A stretch of 33,951 bases of DNA from Pontiellaceae bacterium B1224 (GTDB taxonomy: Bacteria; Verrucomicrobiota; Kiritimatiellia; Kiritimatiellales; Pontiellaceae): assembly GCA_029432815.1 (NCBI GenBank), contig JAROBA010000049.1, positions 1 to 33,951 on the forward strand. Direction: 5' to 3'. This document shows positions 1 through 7,641 of this stretch, in pieces (positions within the stretch are counted from its first letter, which is position 1; each line of letters begins with the position of its first letter). Under the pieces are notes generated by a model. The model was not told the DNA's origin. It did not search any database and worked only from the letters and a program-made list of their open reading frames with translations. The position numbers were made by a program, and so were the translations under genes.

Positions 1-98
1 GTACCAGCTTTTAACGAAGCCACGCCATGAAATGGTCGAGATAAAGCATCGGAGTAAATATCGTGCAGACGCAGCTTAAGGAAGTGCCATTCGGGACT
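1..98. other. Window edge without a recognisable gene
   Basis: No convincing gene is visible. On the plus strand, bases 2-79 form an open frame entering from outside the window and ending at TAA (77-79), with a basic tail that ends K-Y-R-A-D-A-A. This could be the last 25 codons of a gene that starts upstream, but such a short open frame is weak evidence and I cannot name a family. Confidence 0.2.
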
Positions 99-133
99 GA
101 CCCCTTCTCGACCCCTTCTCCTGACCCCTTCTC
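99..133. repeat. 11-bp direct repeat, three copies
   Basis: The unit GACCCCTTCTC occurs at 99-109, 110-120 and 123-133. The first two copies abut and the third is separated by two bases. It lies in non-coding DNA downstream of the VOC gene. Short arrays of this kind occur between genes and near mobile-element scars in several phyla, but no transposase is visible here. Confidence 0.7.
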
Positions 134-181
134 CCCAGAAAATTAAACGTTACCTCTATGATATTGATACTGCGGGTCGGT

Positions 182-226
182 AAAAAAAAATCGGGGAAGA
201 AGCTGGCGAACTCTATTTCAGTCGCC
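182..226 (-). terminator. Possible terminator of the EIIA-antiporter-VOC operon
   Basis: Reading leftwards from the VOC stop codon, the transcript could form a hairpin from 226 to 205: GGCGACT pairs with AGTTCGCC, with one bulged base and a seven-base loop. After 14 bases comes a run of nine U (A-run 182-190 on the plus strand). The gap between stem and U-run is longer than in classical intrinsic terminators, so this is tentative. Confidence 0.3.
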
Positions 227-239
227 GGTAAGGGGGCGG

Positions 240-671
240 TCAGGGTTTCTTCCCGGGCATTTCGAGGGGAATGATTTTTGTTTCGCGGGTGATGAATTCG
301 ATGCGGATGCCGCCGGGTTCAAGGCTCATGAAGTGAGTGCCGTTGCCCGATTCCAGTGCGACGGGCGGGCATTCGATTAAAACGTCCGGGGTGTTTTCCA
401 GGGTTTGGAAAAGCTGCTGTAGTTTATCCAGACTTTCCACGCGCAGGGCCAGGTGATGGAGGCCGATCTGGGCCATGCGATCGAAGGCGAAGGGATCGTC
501 CTCGGTCTGCCATAGGGTAATCATGATGGTTCCGTCGGAAACAAAGGAGGCCGGATAGTCCGGCACCCCGCCGACTTCTTCAAAGCCCAGAATGTCGGTG
601 AAAAATTTGCGGGTTTCCGGCAGGTCCCGGACTGCGAGTCCAACGTGATCGACGCCTGATGTGATGGCCAT
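240..671 (-). CDS. VOC-family (glyoxalase/dioxygenase fold) protein
   Basis: A 143-residue protein of one vicinal-oxygen-chelate unit made of two beta-alpha-beta modules. The opening D-H-V-G-L-A-V strand, the internal L-H-H-L-A-L-R strand and the late I-R-I-E-F-I strand carry the usual His/His/Glu metal-ligand positions. Substrate cannot be told; lactoylglutathione lyase-like or methylmalonyl-CoA epimerase-like roles are both possible. The start at 671 (M-A-I-T-S) is preferred because the longer open frame extends into the antiporter gene with a Ser/Pro-rich stretch unlike any VOC N-terminus. Its ATG is only 4 bases past the antiporter stop, suggesting translational coupling as the last gene of that operon. 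One TTCCAA-type palindrome lies inside (396-410) and is read F-Q-T-L-E. Confidence 0.85.
   Translation of the reverse strand: MAITSGVDHVGLAVRDLPETRKFFTDILGFEEVGGVPDYPASFVSDGTIMITLWQTEDDPFAFDRMAQIGLHHLALRVESLDKLQQLFQTLENTPDVLIECPPVALESGNGTHFMSLEPGGIRIEFITRETKIIPLEMPGKKP
396..410. repeat. TTCCAA-N3-TTGGAA palindrome copy (1 mismatch)
   Basis: TTCCAGGGTTTGGAA, one mismatch from the consensus. It lies within the VOC gene, whose strand reads it as F-Q-T-L-E in a helix before the second half of the fold. Confidence 0.75.
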
Positions 672-675
672 ATAA

Positions 676-1974
676 TTATCTCGTTGCTTTGTTGAGCTCG
701 CCGGCCTTGCCGAGTGCATATTTGGCAAGGATCGGGCCGATGATTTCGAAGACGATGCAGGTGGCGGTGATGGTGGTGATGACTTTGGTTCCGATCTGAT
801 CGCCGTGTGCAATCCCGTTTTCGTTCACCGTACCGAGTCCGGCGAATTCCGTTCCGACAATCAGCGCCAGGCCAATCGCCACCCCGGCCTGAGACAGAAT
901 ACCGAGGCCGACATACTTTTTAATCTTATCTTCCACATGCCCGAGAATAGCACCGAGCCGCGCGCCGCCGATGAGGCCGCCCGCCCTCCCGAGAATGTAG
1001 GCAATGCCGATGATTCCAAGGCTTGGAAGCGCATCGATCTGCAGATGCGCACCGGCCAGACAGAAAAACAGTACGAAGATGAGCGGCATAATTTCAAGTA
1101 GCGGAGCCGATACCTTATGAACCAGCGCTTCGCGGCGTGTATTGATCAGCACGAAGCCCACTACCATATTGGTGAGAATCAGGGAGAGGTGCCACATCAT
1201 CGAAAGGCCGGTTCCCAGTGTGATTAATCCAAAAACAATGATCAGCATGTCGCGTGTGTTTTTTACGAAGCGAACCAGTTGAGAAAGAACAAATCCGAGC
1301 ACCGTCCCCACCACAATGGAGAGAATAATCTCAATGGTGGGTGCTTTGAGCATCTGAAAGAATCCTTCGGAAACGTGGCCGGGCGTCTCGGCCAGCAGGA
1401 GGCTTTTGGCGATGGCGGCGGCGAAGCCGAAGATGATGATGGCGAGGCCGTCGTCGAAGCCCACCACGGCGTAGAGTGCCTGGGTCAGGCTGCCGCTGGC
1501 TTTGTATTCCTGAATAATTGCCACCGTCCCGGCCGGGGCACTGGCCGGAGCCATCGAGCCGAAAATCAGGGCCATCGGCAGGTCGCGCGTGATGAGATAA
1601 ATAATCCCCGTCACCACAAAGAAGGCCGCAAAGGATTCGGAAAAGATGATCCAGACAATGCCGTTCCCCAGTCGCTTCAGGCTTTTCATGCTCAGCTCGG
1701 TGCCGATGCTGAAGGCCACGAAACCGAGGGCCATCTGTGTGACGAATGAAAGGCTGTGCCTTACCGGTTCGGTGAAAAGCTCCAGGCCGAAGTGTTTAAA
1801 GGAGGGGCCGAAGAGCGCGCCCACCAGCATGTAGCCGATCAGGGAGGGCAGGGAGGTTTTTTTGACCAGCTTGCCGACGTAGAAGCAGACGATGAGCATG
1901 GCTCCGACCAGTGTGAAAAGTTCGGGGAGTCCTGCGGATGCTTCGGCGGCGTGTTCAATGGCGGGGGTAGACAT
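676..1974 (-). CDS. CPA2-family cation:proton antiporter
   Basis: A 432-residue polytopic inner-membrane protein with about twelve hydrophobic segments spread over its whole length. The N-terminal P-S-L-I-G-Y-M-L-V-G-A-L-F-G-P motif is typical of the Na+/H+ and K+/H+ exchanger (CPA2, KefB-like) membrane domain, as are the conserved internal G-F-D-D-G-L-A and S-Q-A-G-V-A-I-G-L-A motifs. Length matches a bare transport domain: there is no C-terminal RCK/TrkA-N nucleotide-binding domain as in KefB/KefC. The preceding gene, 26 bases upstream on the same strand, encodes a PTS EIIA-type protein, which suggests phosphorylation-dependent or ligand-dependent control of the exchanger. The transported ion (Na+ or K+) cannot be read from sequence. 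Confidence 0.9.
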   Translation of the reverse strand: MSTPAIEHAAEASAGLPELFTLVGAMLIVCFYVGKLVKKTSLPSLIGYMLVGALFGPSFKHFGLELFTEPVRHSLSFVTQMALGFVAFSIGTELSMKSLKRLGNGIVWIIFSESFAAFFVVTGIIYLITRDLPMALIFGSMAPASAPAGTVAIIQEYKASGSLTQALYAVVGFDDGLAIIIFGFAAAIAKSLLLAETPGHVSEGFFQMLKAPTIEIILSIVVGTVLGFVLSQLVRFVKNTRDMLIIVFGLITLGTGLSMMWHLSLILTNMVVGFVLINTRREALVHKVSAPLLEIMPLIFVLFFCLAGAHLQIDALPSLGIIGIAYILGRAGGLIGGARLGAILGHVEDKIKKYVGLGILSQAGVAIGLALIVGTEFAGLGTVNENGIAHGDQIGTKVITTITATCIVFEIIGPILAKYALGKAGELNKATR

Positions 1975-2000
1975 GAATTAAATCTTCCTGGATTGTGAAA

Positions 2001-2813
2001 TCAAATATTGAGACTGCCGGCGCAGTAGAACAGTTCCTGAACGGTCAACAGCATGTCGTCCCTTTCATCGAGCGACCCAACCTTCTGCTCGATGCGGCGG
2101 ATGGTTTCGTTGGTATCCTTTTTGTCCACCGTGGCAAGAATCACTTTGCAGAAATCGTCATTTTTATCGCTCCAGAAGCCAGCGAAAAGGGGCATTTTGT
2201 TGATGTAGTTTGCGGCAGGTTCCGCTTCGGAAACCATCACGGTGGTGGAGGTGAACCCTGCAAAAATCTTGACGACATCGTGAAACAGATCTTCGTTTTG
2301 AATCTGCACCCGGAACAGGTTTTTATTATCATGTTGCTTCGGGTCGGCTTCATCGCGCACATGGCGCAGGAAATTTTCGGCGAGGATTTCATTCGTCGGT
2401 GCGTTGATCATTTCCGCCACATGTTCCGGAACATTCAGCACCTGTGAAATGGCGGAGAGCACTTTGATATGCACGTTGGATTGGCTGGCCGGAGCAATGA
2501 TGAAAACAAACAGCTTTACCGGCTCGCCATCCATCGCGGCGAAATCAGTGCCGTTGGGAACGGAAAGAATGCCCACCACAAAATCATCAACTCCATCGAG
2601 GCGGCAGTGAGGAATAGCAATCCCGTTGCCGAAACCGGTGGTGCTCAACTCCTCGCGGTCCCGCAGACCCTCCAGAATGGCGGATTCTGTTATGCCATTC
2701 AGCACCGAAGATTTTTTTGCCAAGCGGGCAATGGTTGTGAGGACCTCATCCCGGTTCCGGCAGTCGGCCTGCGCCTCAACACATTCTCGTCTTAAAATTT
2801 CGATCAGATTCAT
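2001..2813 (-). CDS. PTS EIIA (PtsN/fructose type) regulator with C-terminal PII-like domain
   Basis: A 270-residue cytoplasmic protein. Residues 1 to about 155 match the fructose/nitrogen-type EIIA domain (PTS_EIIA_2), with the phospho-accepting histidine at H69 in the motif A-I-P-H-C-R. A linker leads to residues 165-270, whose pattern (V-Q-I-Q-N-E-D-L-F, M-P-L-F-A-G-F-W, K-V-I-L-A-T-V) resembles a PII-like ferredoxin fold. That second assignment is inference. No EIIB or EIIC gene is nearby, so this is probably a regulator rather than a sugar transporter. It lies directly upstream of the antiporter, a linkage known for PtsN-like proteins and CPA2 exchangers in several phyla. It is the first gene of the leftward operon. 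Confidence 0.85.
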   Translation of the reverse strand: MNLIEILRRECVEAQADCRNRDEVLTTIARLAKKSSVLNGITESAILEGLRDREELSTTGFGNGIAIPHCRLDGVDDFVVGILSVPNGTDFAAMDGEPVKLFVFIIAPASQSNVHIKVLSAISQVLNVPEHVAEMINAPTNEILAENFLRHVRDEADPKQHDNKNLFRVQIQNEDLFHDVVKIFAGFTSTTVMVSEAEPAANYINKMPLFAGFWSDKNDDFCKVILATVDKKDTNETIRRIEQKVGSLDERDDMLLTVQELFYCAGSLNI

Positions 2814-2865
2814 TTATTTTCTCCGCAATTCTCCCTTTGCCGACCCGGAGCACAGCGGACAACGT

Positions 2866-2880
2866 TTCCAACGATTGGAA
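2866..2880. repeat. TTCCAA-N3-TTGGAA palindrome, perfect, intergenic
   Basis: TTCCAACGATTGGAA with a matching T/A flank on each side (17-bp palindrome). It sits in the 122-bp divergent region between the EIIA gene and the secreted-protein gene, about 53 bp upstream of the EIIA start and 55 bp upstream of the other start. Confidence 0.9.
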
Positions 2881-2935
2881 ATTTGCCGGTCAGCAGGGTT
2901 GACGCAGTCGATTTATAGGACATAGTTTAAGACCC

Positions 2936-3868
2936 ATGAACAAGTCCGTCCAGATTCTATTACTTATTGCTCTGTTTCCAATGATTGGAAATGCACGCGA
3001 AGAGACGCTTGAAGAGCGTAAGCAGCGTATTGTCCGAAAATATATGCGGCAGAGTGTGGATATCACCCAAAGCGATATGATGATTCCCTCTGGTGTTGTT
3101 GAAGATGAGCGGATCATCGATTCGGAAAAATATCAGGATGCAAAAGTGAGTCTTCAAAGGGAAGACACATCCGCTTCGCCCATGATGCCTCCTCCGCAAC
3201 GCCCCCGCCCTGTGCCCCGTGCCGATAGTAACTGGTTACTGGGAAGTATGGATGAAACGGCCGATGCTTCAGATCCGTATGCGGATCTCTATACCGACCC
3301 GTATGCTTCCTCTTCAATCGATTCCGGCGAAGATTTATGGTCAACATGGGATACTGCATCTGAGACGCAGGCGTCCCCGACCCGTCAGGATCGGGGCTAT
3401 AATCCATATGCCCAAACGGATGGAAATCGCGGGATGACAGATGGTCGGTCTCAGCAGATTTATTCCGCGAACGGGCAACAGCAGAATTCCGGCTTTGGCT
3501 CCAGCTATTCCGGCCGGACGGGTATATTCGGGCAGTCGCGTCCAACCTCCGGTTATAACCTGCAGGGCAACGGAACCCGTTCCTATGGTTCCGACCCCTC
3601 AGAAGGATTGCTGAGTTCCACCTATCCCCAACTGGATTCCTCCTCAGAAGAGGAACAGAGTTCGACTACACAAGGGTATCAGCCGTATAAAAGCCCGTAT
3701 GTGCTGCAACGCGAACAGCGTTCGCAGCAGTGGGGTTCGCAACAGCAGTCAACGCAGGAATACAAGCGGCAGGATTCCTACCAACAGTTCAAAGATCGCA
3801 ACAAGACATGGAACCCCACGCAGGATGATGCCTATATCAATGAAATGATACAGACACCGACGCGTTAG
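2936..3868 (+). CDS. Secreted Gln/Ser/Tyr-rich protein of unknown function
   Basis: A 310-residue protein that I do not recognise. Residues 1-20 form a signal peptide (basic start, hydrophobic I-L-L-L-I-A-L-F core) with likely cleavage after G-N-A at residue 20. The mature part begins with a charged helix (E-E-R-K-Q-R-I-V-R-K-Y). It then becomes low-complexity, rich in Gln, Ser, Asp and Tyr, with recurring x-P-Y units (D-P-Y, N-P-Y, S-P-Y). This composition suggests an extended periplasmic or surface-exposed protein. The end of the signal peptide (F-P-M-I-G-N) is encoded by a perfect dispersed palindrome (2976-2990). No good ribosome-binding site precedes the ATG; AGGA is about 15 bases away. 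The gene is convergent with the next one and their stop codons overlap. Confidence 0.75.
   Translation: MNKSVQILLLIALFPMIGNAREETLEERKQRIVRKYMRQSVDITQSDMMIPSGVVEDERIIDSEKYQDAKVSLQREDTSASPMMPPPQRPRPVPRADSNWLLGSMDETADASDPYADLYTDPYASSSIDSGEDLWSTWDTASETQASPTRQDRGYNPYAQTDGNRGMTDGRSQQIYSANGQQQNSGFGSSYSGRTGIFGQSRPTSGYNLQGNGTRSYGSDPSEGLLSSTYPQLDSSSEEEQSSTTQGYQPYKSPYVLQREQRSQQWGSQQQSTQEYKRQDSYQQFKDRNKTWNPTQDDAYINEMIQTPTR
2976..2990. repeat. TTCCAA-N3-TTGGAA palindrome, perfect, inside a signal peptide
   Basis: TTCCAATGATTGGAA. It lies in the second gene region from the left on the plus strand and is translated as P-M-I-G, so it encodes the end of the hydrophobic core and the cleavage region of the signal peptide. 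Confidence 0.9.
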
Positions 3869-4209
3869 TTTTGCAGTTCCTTGTAGTTGATCATCTTGCC
3901 GTCCACCAGTATGACTTCGTATTTGGATTCTTTGAGTGACTGGCTCAGCTCATCAGCCCGGCGCTGAACCTCATCTGAGGTTTCGAGGTCGTTTGAAGAT
4001 GGCGGTAGCTCTTCCGCATAGGAATAATAAAGGTACTCAGCCCCGTCTTTTTCCATGGTGGAATCCGGTTCGCCGAGGATCTTTACAATCTGCTCTTTAT
4101 TCATCCCGTTCTTGACCTCGCTCAACTGCCAGGGTTTGAACGAGGTGGCACAACCTGCAATAAGCAGGGCCGCTGTGGCCGTAGCCAATATAGTTTTAAG
4201 AGTTTTCAT
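3865..4209 (-). CDS. BamE/SmpA-like outer-membrane lipoprotein
   Basis: A 114-residue protein with a lipoprotein signal peptide: basic M-K-T-L-K start, Ala-rich core and lipobox L-I-A-G-C with the lipidated cysteine at C20. The following segment, W-Q-L-S-E-V-K-N-G-M-N-K-E-Q-I-V-K-I-L-G-E-P-D, is the helix-turn pattern of the SmpA/OmlA (BamE) domain, followed by a Tyr-rich strand (E-Y-L-Y-Y-S-Y). It is probably anchored in the outer membrane. Whether it is the true BamE partner of the BamA encoded at 22801 or a paralogue cannot be settled here. It follows ftsH by 39 bases on the same strand and may be cotranscribed. Its stop overlaps the stop of the convergent gene. Confidence 0.75.
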   Translation of the reverse strand: MKTLKTILATATAALLIAGCATSFKPWQLSEVKNGMNKEQIVKILGEPDSTMEKDGAEYLYYSYAEELPPSSNDLETSDEVQRRADELSQSLKESKYEVILVDGKMINYKELQN

Positions 4210-4248
4210 GTTAGAAAGAATAGGTTCTGTTCTTCTGAATGTAAATAA

Positions 4249-6246
4249 TTATGCTTTATCGGATTCAGTGCTTTCAGAAGCTTCTTCCGCCGGGTTTTCT
4301 TCCGGCTGCTCCGGCGTTTCTTCCGTAATGACTTCTGCTTCTGTCTGTTCGGGCTCTTCCGGCAGTTTGCCGGTTTTCATGATGGCATCAACTTCGCTGA
4401 AATCCAGTACTTCACGCTCGATCAGCATTTCCGACAGCGTAATCAGCTGCTCCTTGTTATCCACCAGAATCTGCATACATTTATCGTATGCTTCGTTGAG
4501 AATACGCTGTACTTCCTGGTCAATCTTCAGGGCGGTTTCTTCGCTGTGTTCGTGGGAACCGCTGATGCCTTGTCCGAGGAAGACCGGTTGGCTTCGGTTT
4601 CCGAGATTCTGCGGGCCGAGCAATTTGCTCATGCCGTATTCGCAGACCATTGCGCGGGCTATGGCAGTGGAGCGTTCAATATCGTTATGTGCGCCCGTAG
4701 TTACATCGCCAAAGATTAATTCTTCCGCGGCACGACCGCCCATGAACGAAATCAGGTCGGCTTCAATTCGCTTCTGTGACTGGGTATAGCGGTCTTTTTC
4801 CGGCAACTGCATGGTGGCACCCAGCGCACGGCCGCGCGGAATGATGGTGACTTTGTGAATCGGTTCACATTCCGGGGTCTTATACATCGCAATGGCATGG
4901 CCGGCTTCGTGGTAAGCCGTCAGTTTCTTTTCTTCCGGATCCAGCACGTGACTGCGGCGTTCGCGGCCCCACATCACTTTATCGCGCGCTTCTTCCATAT
5001 CCTGCTGTTCCACAAAATCAGCATTCCGGCGGGATGCCAGCAGGGCGGCCTCATTCACCAGATTCGCCAGATCTGCACCGGAGAATCCGGGCGTTCCGCG
5101 GGCGGATTTTTTCAGGTCCACCTGATCGGAAAGTTTGACGTTGCGGGAATGGATCTTGAGAATCTGTTCACGTCCTTCGAGGGTCGGAAGGTCCACCACC
5201 ACCTGGCGGTCGAAGCGGCCGGGACGCAGCAGTGCGGGGTCTAGCACGTCGGGTCGGTTGGTGGCGGCGACAATAATAATGCCTTCCTGTGTGTCAAACC
5301 CATCCATCTCAACCAGCAGGGCATTCAGTGTTTGTTCGCGTTCGTCGTGTCCACCGCCGATTCCGCTGAAGCGGCTGCGGCCGACCGCATCGATTTCATC
5401 GATGAAGATAATACAGGGAGCATTCTTTTTGCCCTGTTCGAACATATCGCGAACGCGGGAGGCGCCGATCCCCACAAACATTTCAACAAAATCGGATCCA
5501 CTGATAGTGAAAAACGGAACATCCGCTTCACCGGCCACAGCTTTTGCCAGCAGGGTTTTGCCTGTGCCCGGCGAGCCGGAAAGCAGCACACCTTTCGGCA
5601 TTTTTCCGCCCAGATTCTGGAACTGTTTCGGGTTCTTCAGGAACTCAACCACTTCCTCCAGCTCTTCTTTGGCTTCGTTAACTCCGGCCACATCCTTGAA
5701 GGTGATCTTGTTTTTATCCTGTGTCATCAGCTTGGCTTTGCTCTTGCCGAAGCTCATGGCCCCTTTACCCGCATTTTTCATCTGGCGGATAAAGATAAAG
5801 TAGATAATGCCGAAGATCAGGATGAACGGTACGATATTGAGCAGGATGGAAGTCATCGCTGTTTTAAGCGGTTTACTTTCAATTTCCACGGAATGCTCCT
5901 GCAGCAGGTTTTGCAGCGGGGTGTCCTCGCGGAAGGGGATATAAACCTTGAACGTTGTGGTTCCGGATTCGTTGAGATCTTTCGACTCGCCGGTGGCAAA
6001 CTGGTTGCCGGAACTGTCGTAGGACAGAACGACCTTCGAAATACGGTCCTGCTCAATCAACTTGAGAAAGCTGGAATAACTCATTTCATTCGAGGGAGCG
6101 TTTGAATCGGATAAAAATTGGAAAGCGACCAGAAAAATGGCTACGGTCAGAAAGGTAATCGCCAATCCGCGCATGGGCATCGGCGGCGGTCCCTTTTTCC
6201 CGGGCTTATCTGATTTCGGATCTTTCGATTGCTTATTTTCTGCCAT
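4249..6246 (-). CDS. ftsH: ATP-dependent zinc metalloprotease FtsH
   Basis: A 665-residue membrane protease that degrades misfolded or short-lived membrane and cytosolic proteins. A Lys/Pro-rich N-terminus is followed by TM1 (about 28-45), a periplasmic domain, TM2 (about 134-154), the AAA+ module and the zinc protease domain. Walker A is G-S-P-G-T-G-K-T at 224-231, Walker B F-I-D-E-I-D is near 281-286, and the zinc motif H-E-A-G-H is at 446-450. The C-terminus is a long acidic Glu/Pro-rich tail. The start at 6246 (M-A-E-N-K) is preferred over an in-frame ATG 24 codons upstream because it has an AGAAG ribosome-binding site and the upstream peptide lacks FtsH character. The gene follows tilS, a pairing seen in many bacteria. 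Confidence 0.98.
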   Translation of the reverse strand: MAENKQSKDPKSDKPGKKGPPPMPMRGLAITFLTVAIFLVAFQFLSDSNAPSNEMSYSSFLKLIEQDRISKVVLSYDSSGNQFATGESKDLNESGTTTFKVYIPFREDTPLQNLLQEHSVEIESKPLKTAMTSILLNIVPFILIFGIIYFIFIRQMKNAGKGAMSFGKSKAKLMTQDKNKITFKDVAGVNEAKEELEEVVEFLKNPKQFQNLGGKMPKGVLLSGSPGTGKTLLAKAVAGEADVPFFTISGSDFVEMFVGIGASRVRDMFEQGKKNAPCIIFIDEIDAVGRSRFSGIGGGHDEREQTLNALLVEMDGFDTQEGIIIVAATNRPDVLDPALLRPGRFDRQVVVDLPTLEGREQILKIHSRNVKLSDQVDLKKSARGTPGFSGADLANLVNEAALLASRRNADFVEQQDMEEARDKVMWGRERRSHVLDPEEKKLTAYHEAGHAIAMYKTPECEPIHKVTIIPRGRALGATMQLPEKDRYTQSQKRIEADLISFMGGRAAEELIFGDVTTGAHNDIERSTAIARAMVCEYGMSKLLGPQNLGNRSQPVFLGQGISGSHEHSEETALKIDQEVQRILNEAYDKCMQILVDNKEQLITLSEMLIEREVLDFSEVDAIMKTGKLPEEPEQTEAEVITEETPEQPEENPAEEASESTESDKA

Positions 6247-6330
6247 AATGATTACTTCTTTCGTTAAAAACCGCGCAAAAACTACCACCGTGATCCGGCG
6301 AATGCAACGCGTACACACACAAACTTGGAG

Positions 6331-7626
6331 CTAATCGGTGCGATTTTGTTCAAGTTTCAAATGGATTGCTTTTTCAGCGGCATTTTTCAGCTCCCAGCCC
6401 CGTGCAATTCGATAGCCCGGAATCCAGATAATTTCCGTGCCGCACAGGACCACCGGAACCTGGTTTCGCCGGGCCCGCGGGATTTTATGATCGGTCAGGA
6501 TATCCTGCAGTTTACGGGTTCCTTTCATTCCGAACGGCGCAAACCGGTCGCCGGGCCGAACGGCGCGGACTGCGAGTTTTCGGGCGCCCACCATTTTGGC
6601 TGACACCGAGGCTGTTGCCGGCAGCTCTCCCAGCCGGCTCTCATCCTTTTTCCAGCCGGTTCCCGGTTCTTCAGTCAGCTTCCAGGGCGTTTTCAATGGT
6701 TGGAACGGCTGCTCCTCAAAGCGCGGTGTGCCATATTCCACTACCACACGCTGGCGATCGTTCAGCTCAAAAATGGTCGAACCCTCTGCGGAATCCATCA
6801 GCTTGAGAATCTGTTCCACGGCCTCAAATCCGGCCGTTTCAACGCCCTGTTCAAACAGCCACTTCCGAATCGTGCGTCTTTTGGCGGCCAGGGGCGTTCC
6901 GGGGTCAAATATCAGGTTTCCTGTTTCCAGTTTCTCCATCCATTCATTTTCCGCGCGCAGAATATCCATGGTGCGCAGGATGGTTTCGCGGATCTTCGGG
7001 TTCAGCTCGTTTCCAAGCATTGGAAGAATCGTGTGGCGGACTTTATTACGTAGAAAACGTTCGTCGGAATTACTCGAATCCTCGCGCCACTTAAATCCGT
7101 TTTCTTCCAACCATTGGAAAATTCCAGCCCTTGGAAGTCCCAGCATCGGGCGGATGATCTGTAGATTTTCCAGCCGTTGGAAAAGCGGCATGCCGCACAA
7201 ACCTTCGGTTCCGGCGCCGCGCGCCAGCTTCAGGATGAAGGTTTCGACCTGATCGTCGGCATGGTGGGCCAGGGCAATCACTGCATCGTCGAATTCGGAA
7301 AAAAAGTCATGCCGTGCCTGGCGCGCGGCCATCTCAACCGACTGTCCGGTCGTTTTGGCCAATGCCTGAACATCGACCGATTTTCCAACCATTGGAAAAC
7401 CCAGTTCGTCGGCCAGCCTCCGGACAAATTGTTCGTCGGCATCGGATTCCGCGCCGCGCAACTGATGATTCATGTGTGCAACGGTGCAGGGAATTTCCAA
7501 GGTCTGGAACGCCCGCAGAAGCGCCACCGAATCCGCCCCGCCCGAAACACCAATCACAACGCGTTTCCCGTCGGGAATCAGGTTGTGGCAGACAATGGCA
7601 TCGCGAATGGTTTCAACAATGTTCAC
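6331..7626 (-). CDS. tilS: tRNA(Ile)-lysidine synthase TilS
   Basis: A 431-residue N-type ATP pyrophosphatase that converts C34 of the CAU-anticodon tRNA-Ile to lysidine, so that AUA is read as Ile. The PP-loop S-G-G-A-D-S is at residues 28-33 of V-V-I-G-V-S-G-G-A-D-S, followed by H-M-N-H-Q-L-R and the A-H-H-A-D-D-Q-V-E-T motif. The C-terminal region carries R-P-G-D-R-F-A-P-F-G-M-K-G, the usual TilS tRNA-binding end. It lies 15 bases after secA and 84 bases before ftsH. The gene is unusually dense in the dispersed TTCCAA palindrome, with seven copies between 6691 and 7509. These give F-Q-x-L-E-like or P-x-x-G segments in less conserved stretches. Confidence 0.95.
   Translation of the reverse strand: MNIVETIRDAIVCHNLIPDGKRVVIGVSGGADSVALLRAFQTLEIPCTVAHMNHQLRGAESDADEQFVRRLADELGFPMVGKSVDVQALAKTTGQSVEMAARQARHDFFSEFDDAVIALAHHADDQVETFILKLARGAGTEGLCGMPLFQRLENLQIIRPMLGLPRAGIFQWLEENGFKWREDSSNSDERFLRNKVRHTILPMLGNELNPKIRETILRTMDILRAENEWMEKLETGNLIFDPGTPLAAKRRTIRKWLFEQGVETAGFEAVEQILKLMDSAEGSTIFELNDRQRVVVEYGTPRFEEQPFQPLKTPWKLTEEPGTGWKKDESRLGELPATASVSAKMVGARKLAVRAVRPGDRFAPFGMKGTRKLQDILTDHKIPRARRNQVPVVLCGTEIIWIPGYRIARGWELKNAAEKAIHLKLEQNRTD
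6691..7509. repeat. Cluster of seven TTCCAA-N3-TTGGAA palindromes inside tilS
   Basis: Perfect copies start at 7011, 7105 and 7383. One-mismatch copies start at 6691 (TTTCAA arm), 7122, 7168 and 7495, and each is 15 bp long. The copies at 7105 and 7122 are separated by only two bases. On the coding strand they are read F-Q-P-L-K (6691), P-M-L-G (7011), F-Q-W-L-E (7105), P-R-A-G (7122), F-Q-R-L-E (7168), P-M-V-G (7383) and F-Q-T-L-E (7495). Confidence 0.9.
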
Positions 7627-7641
7627 GCATCAATGCGGAAA

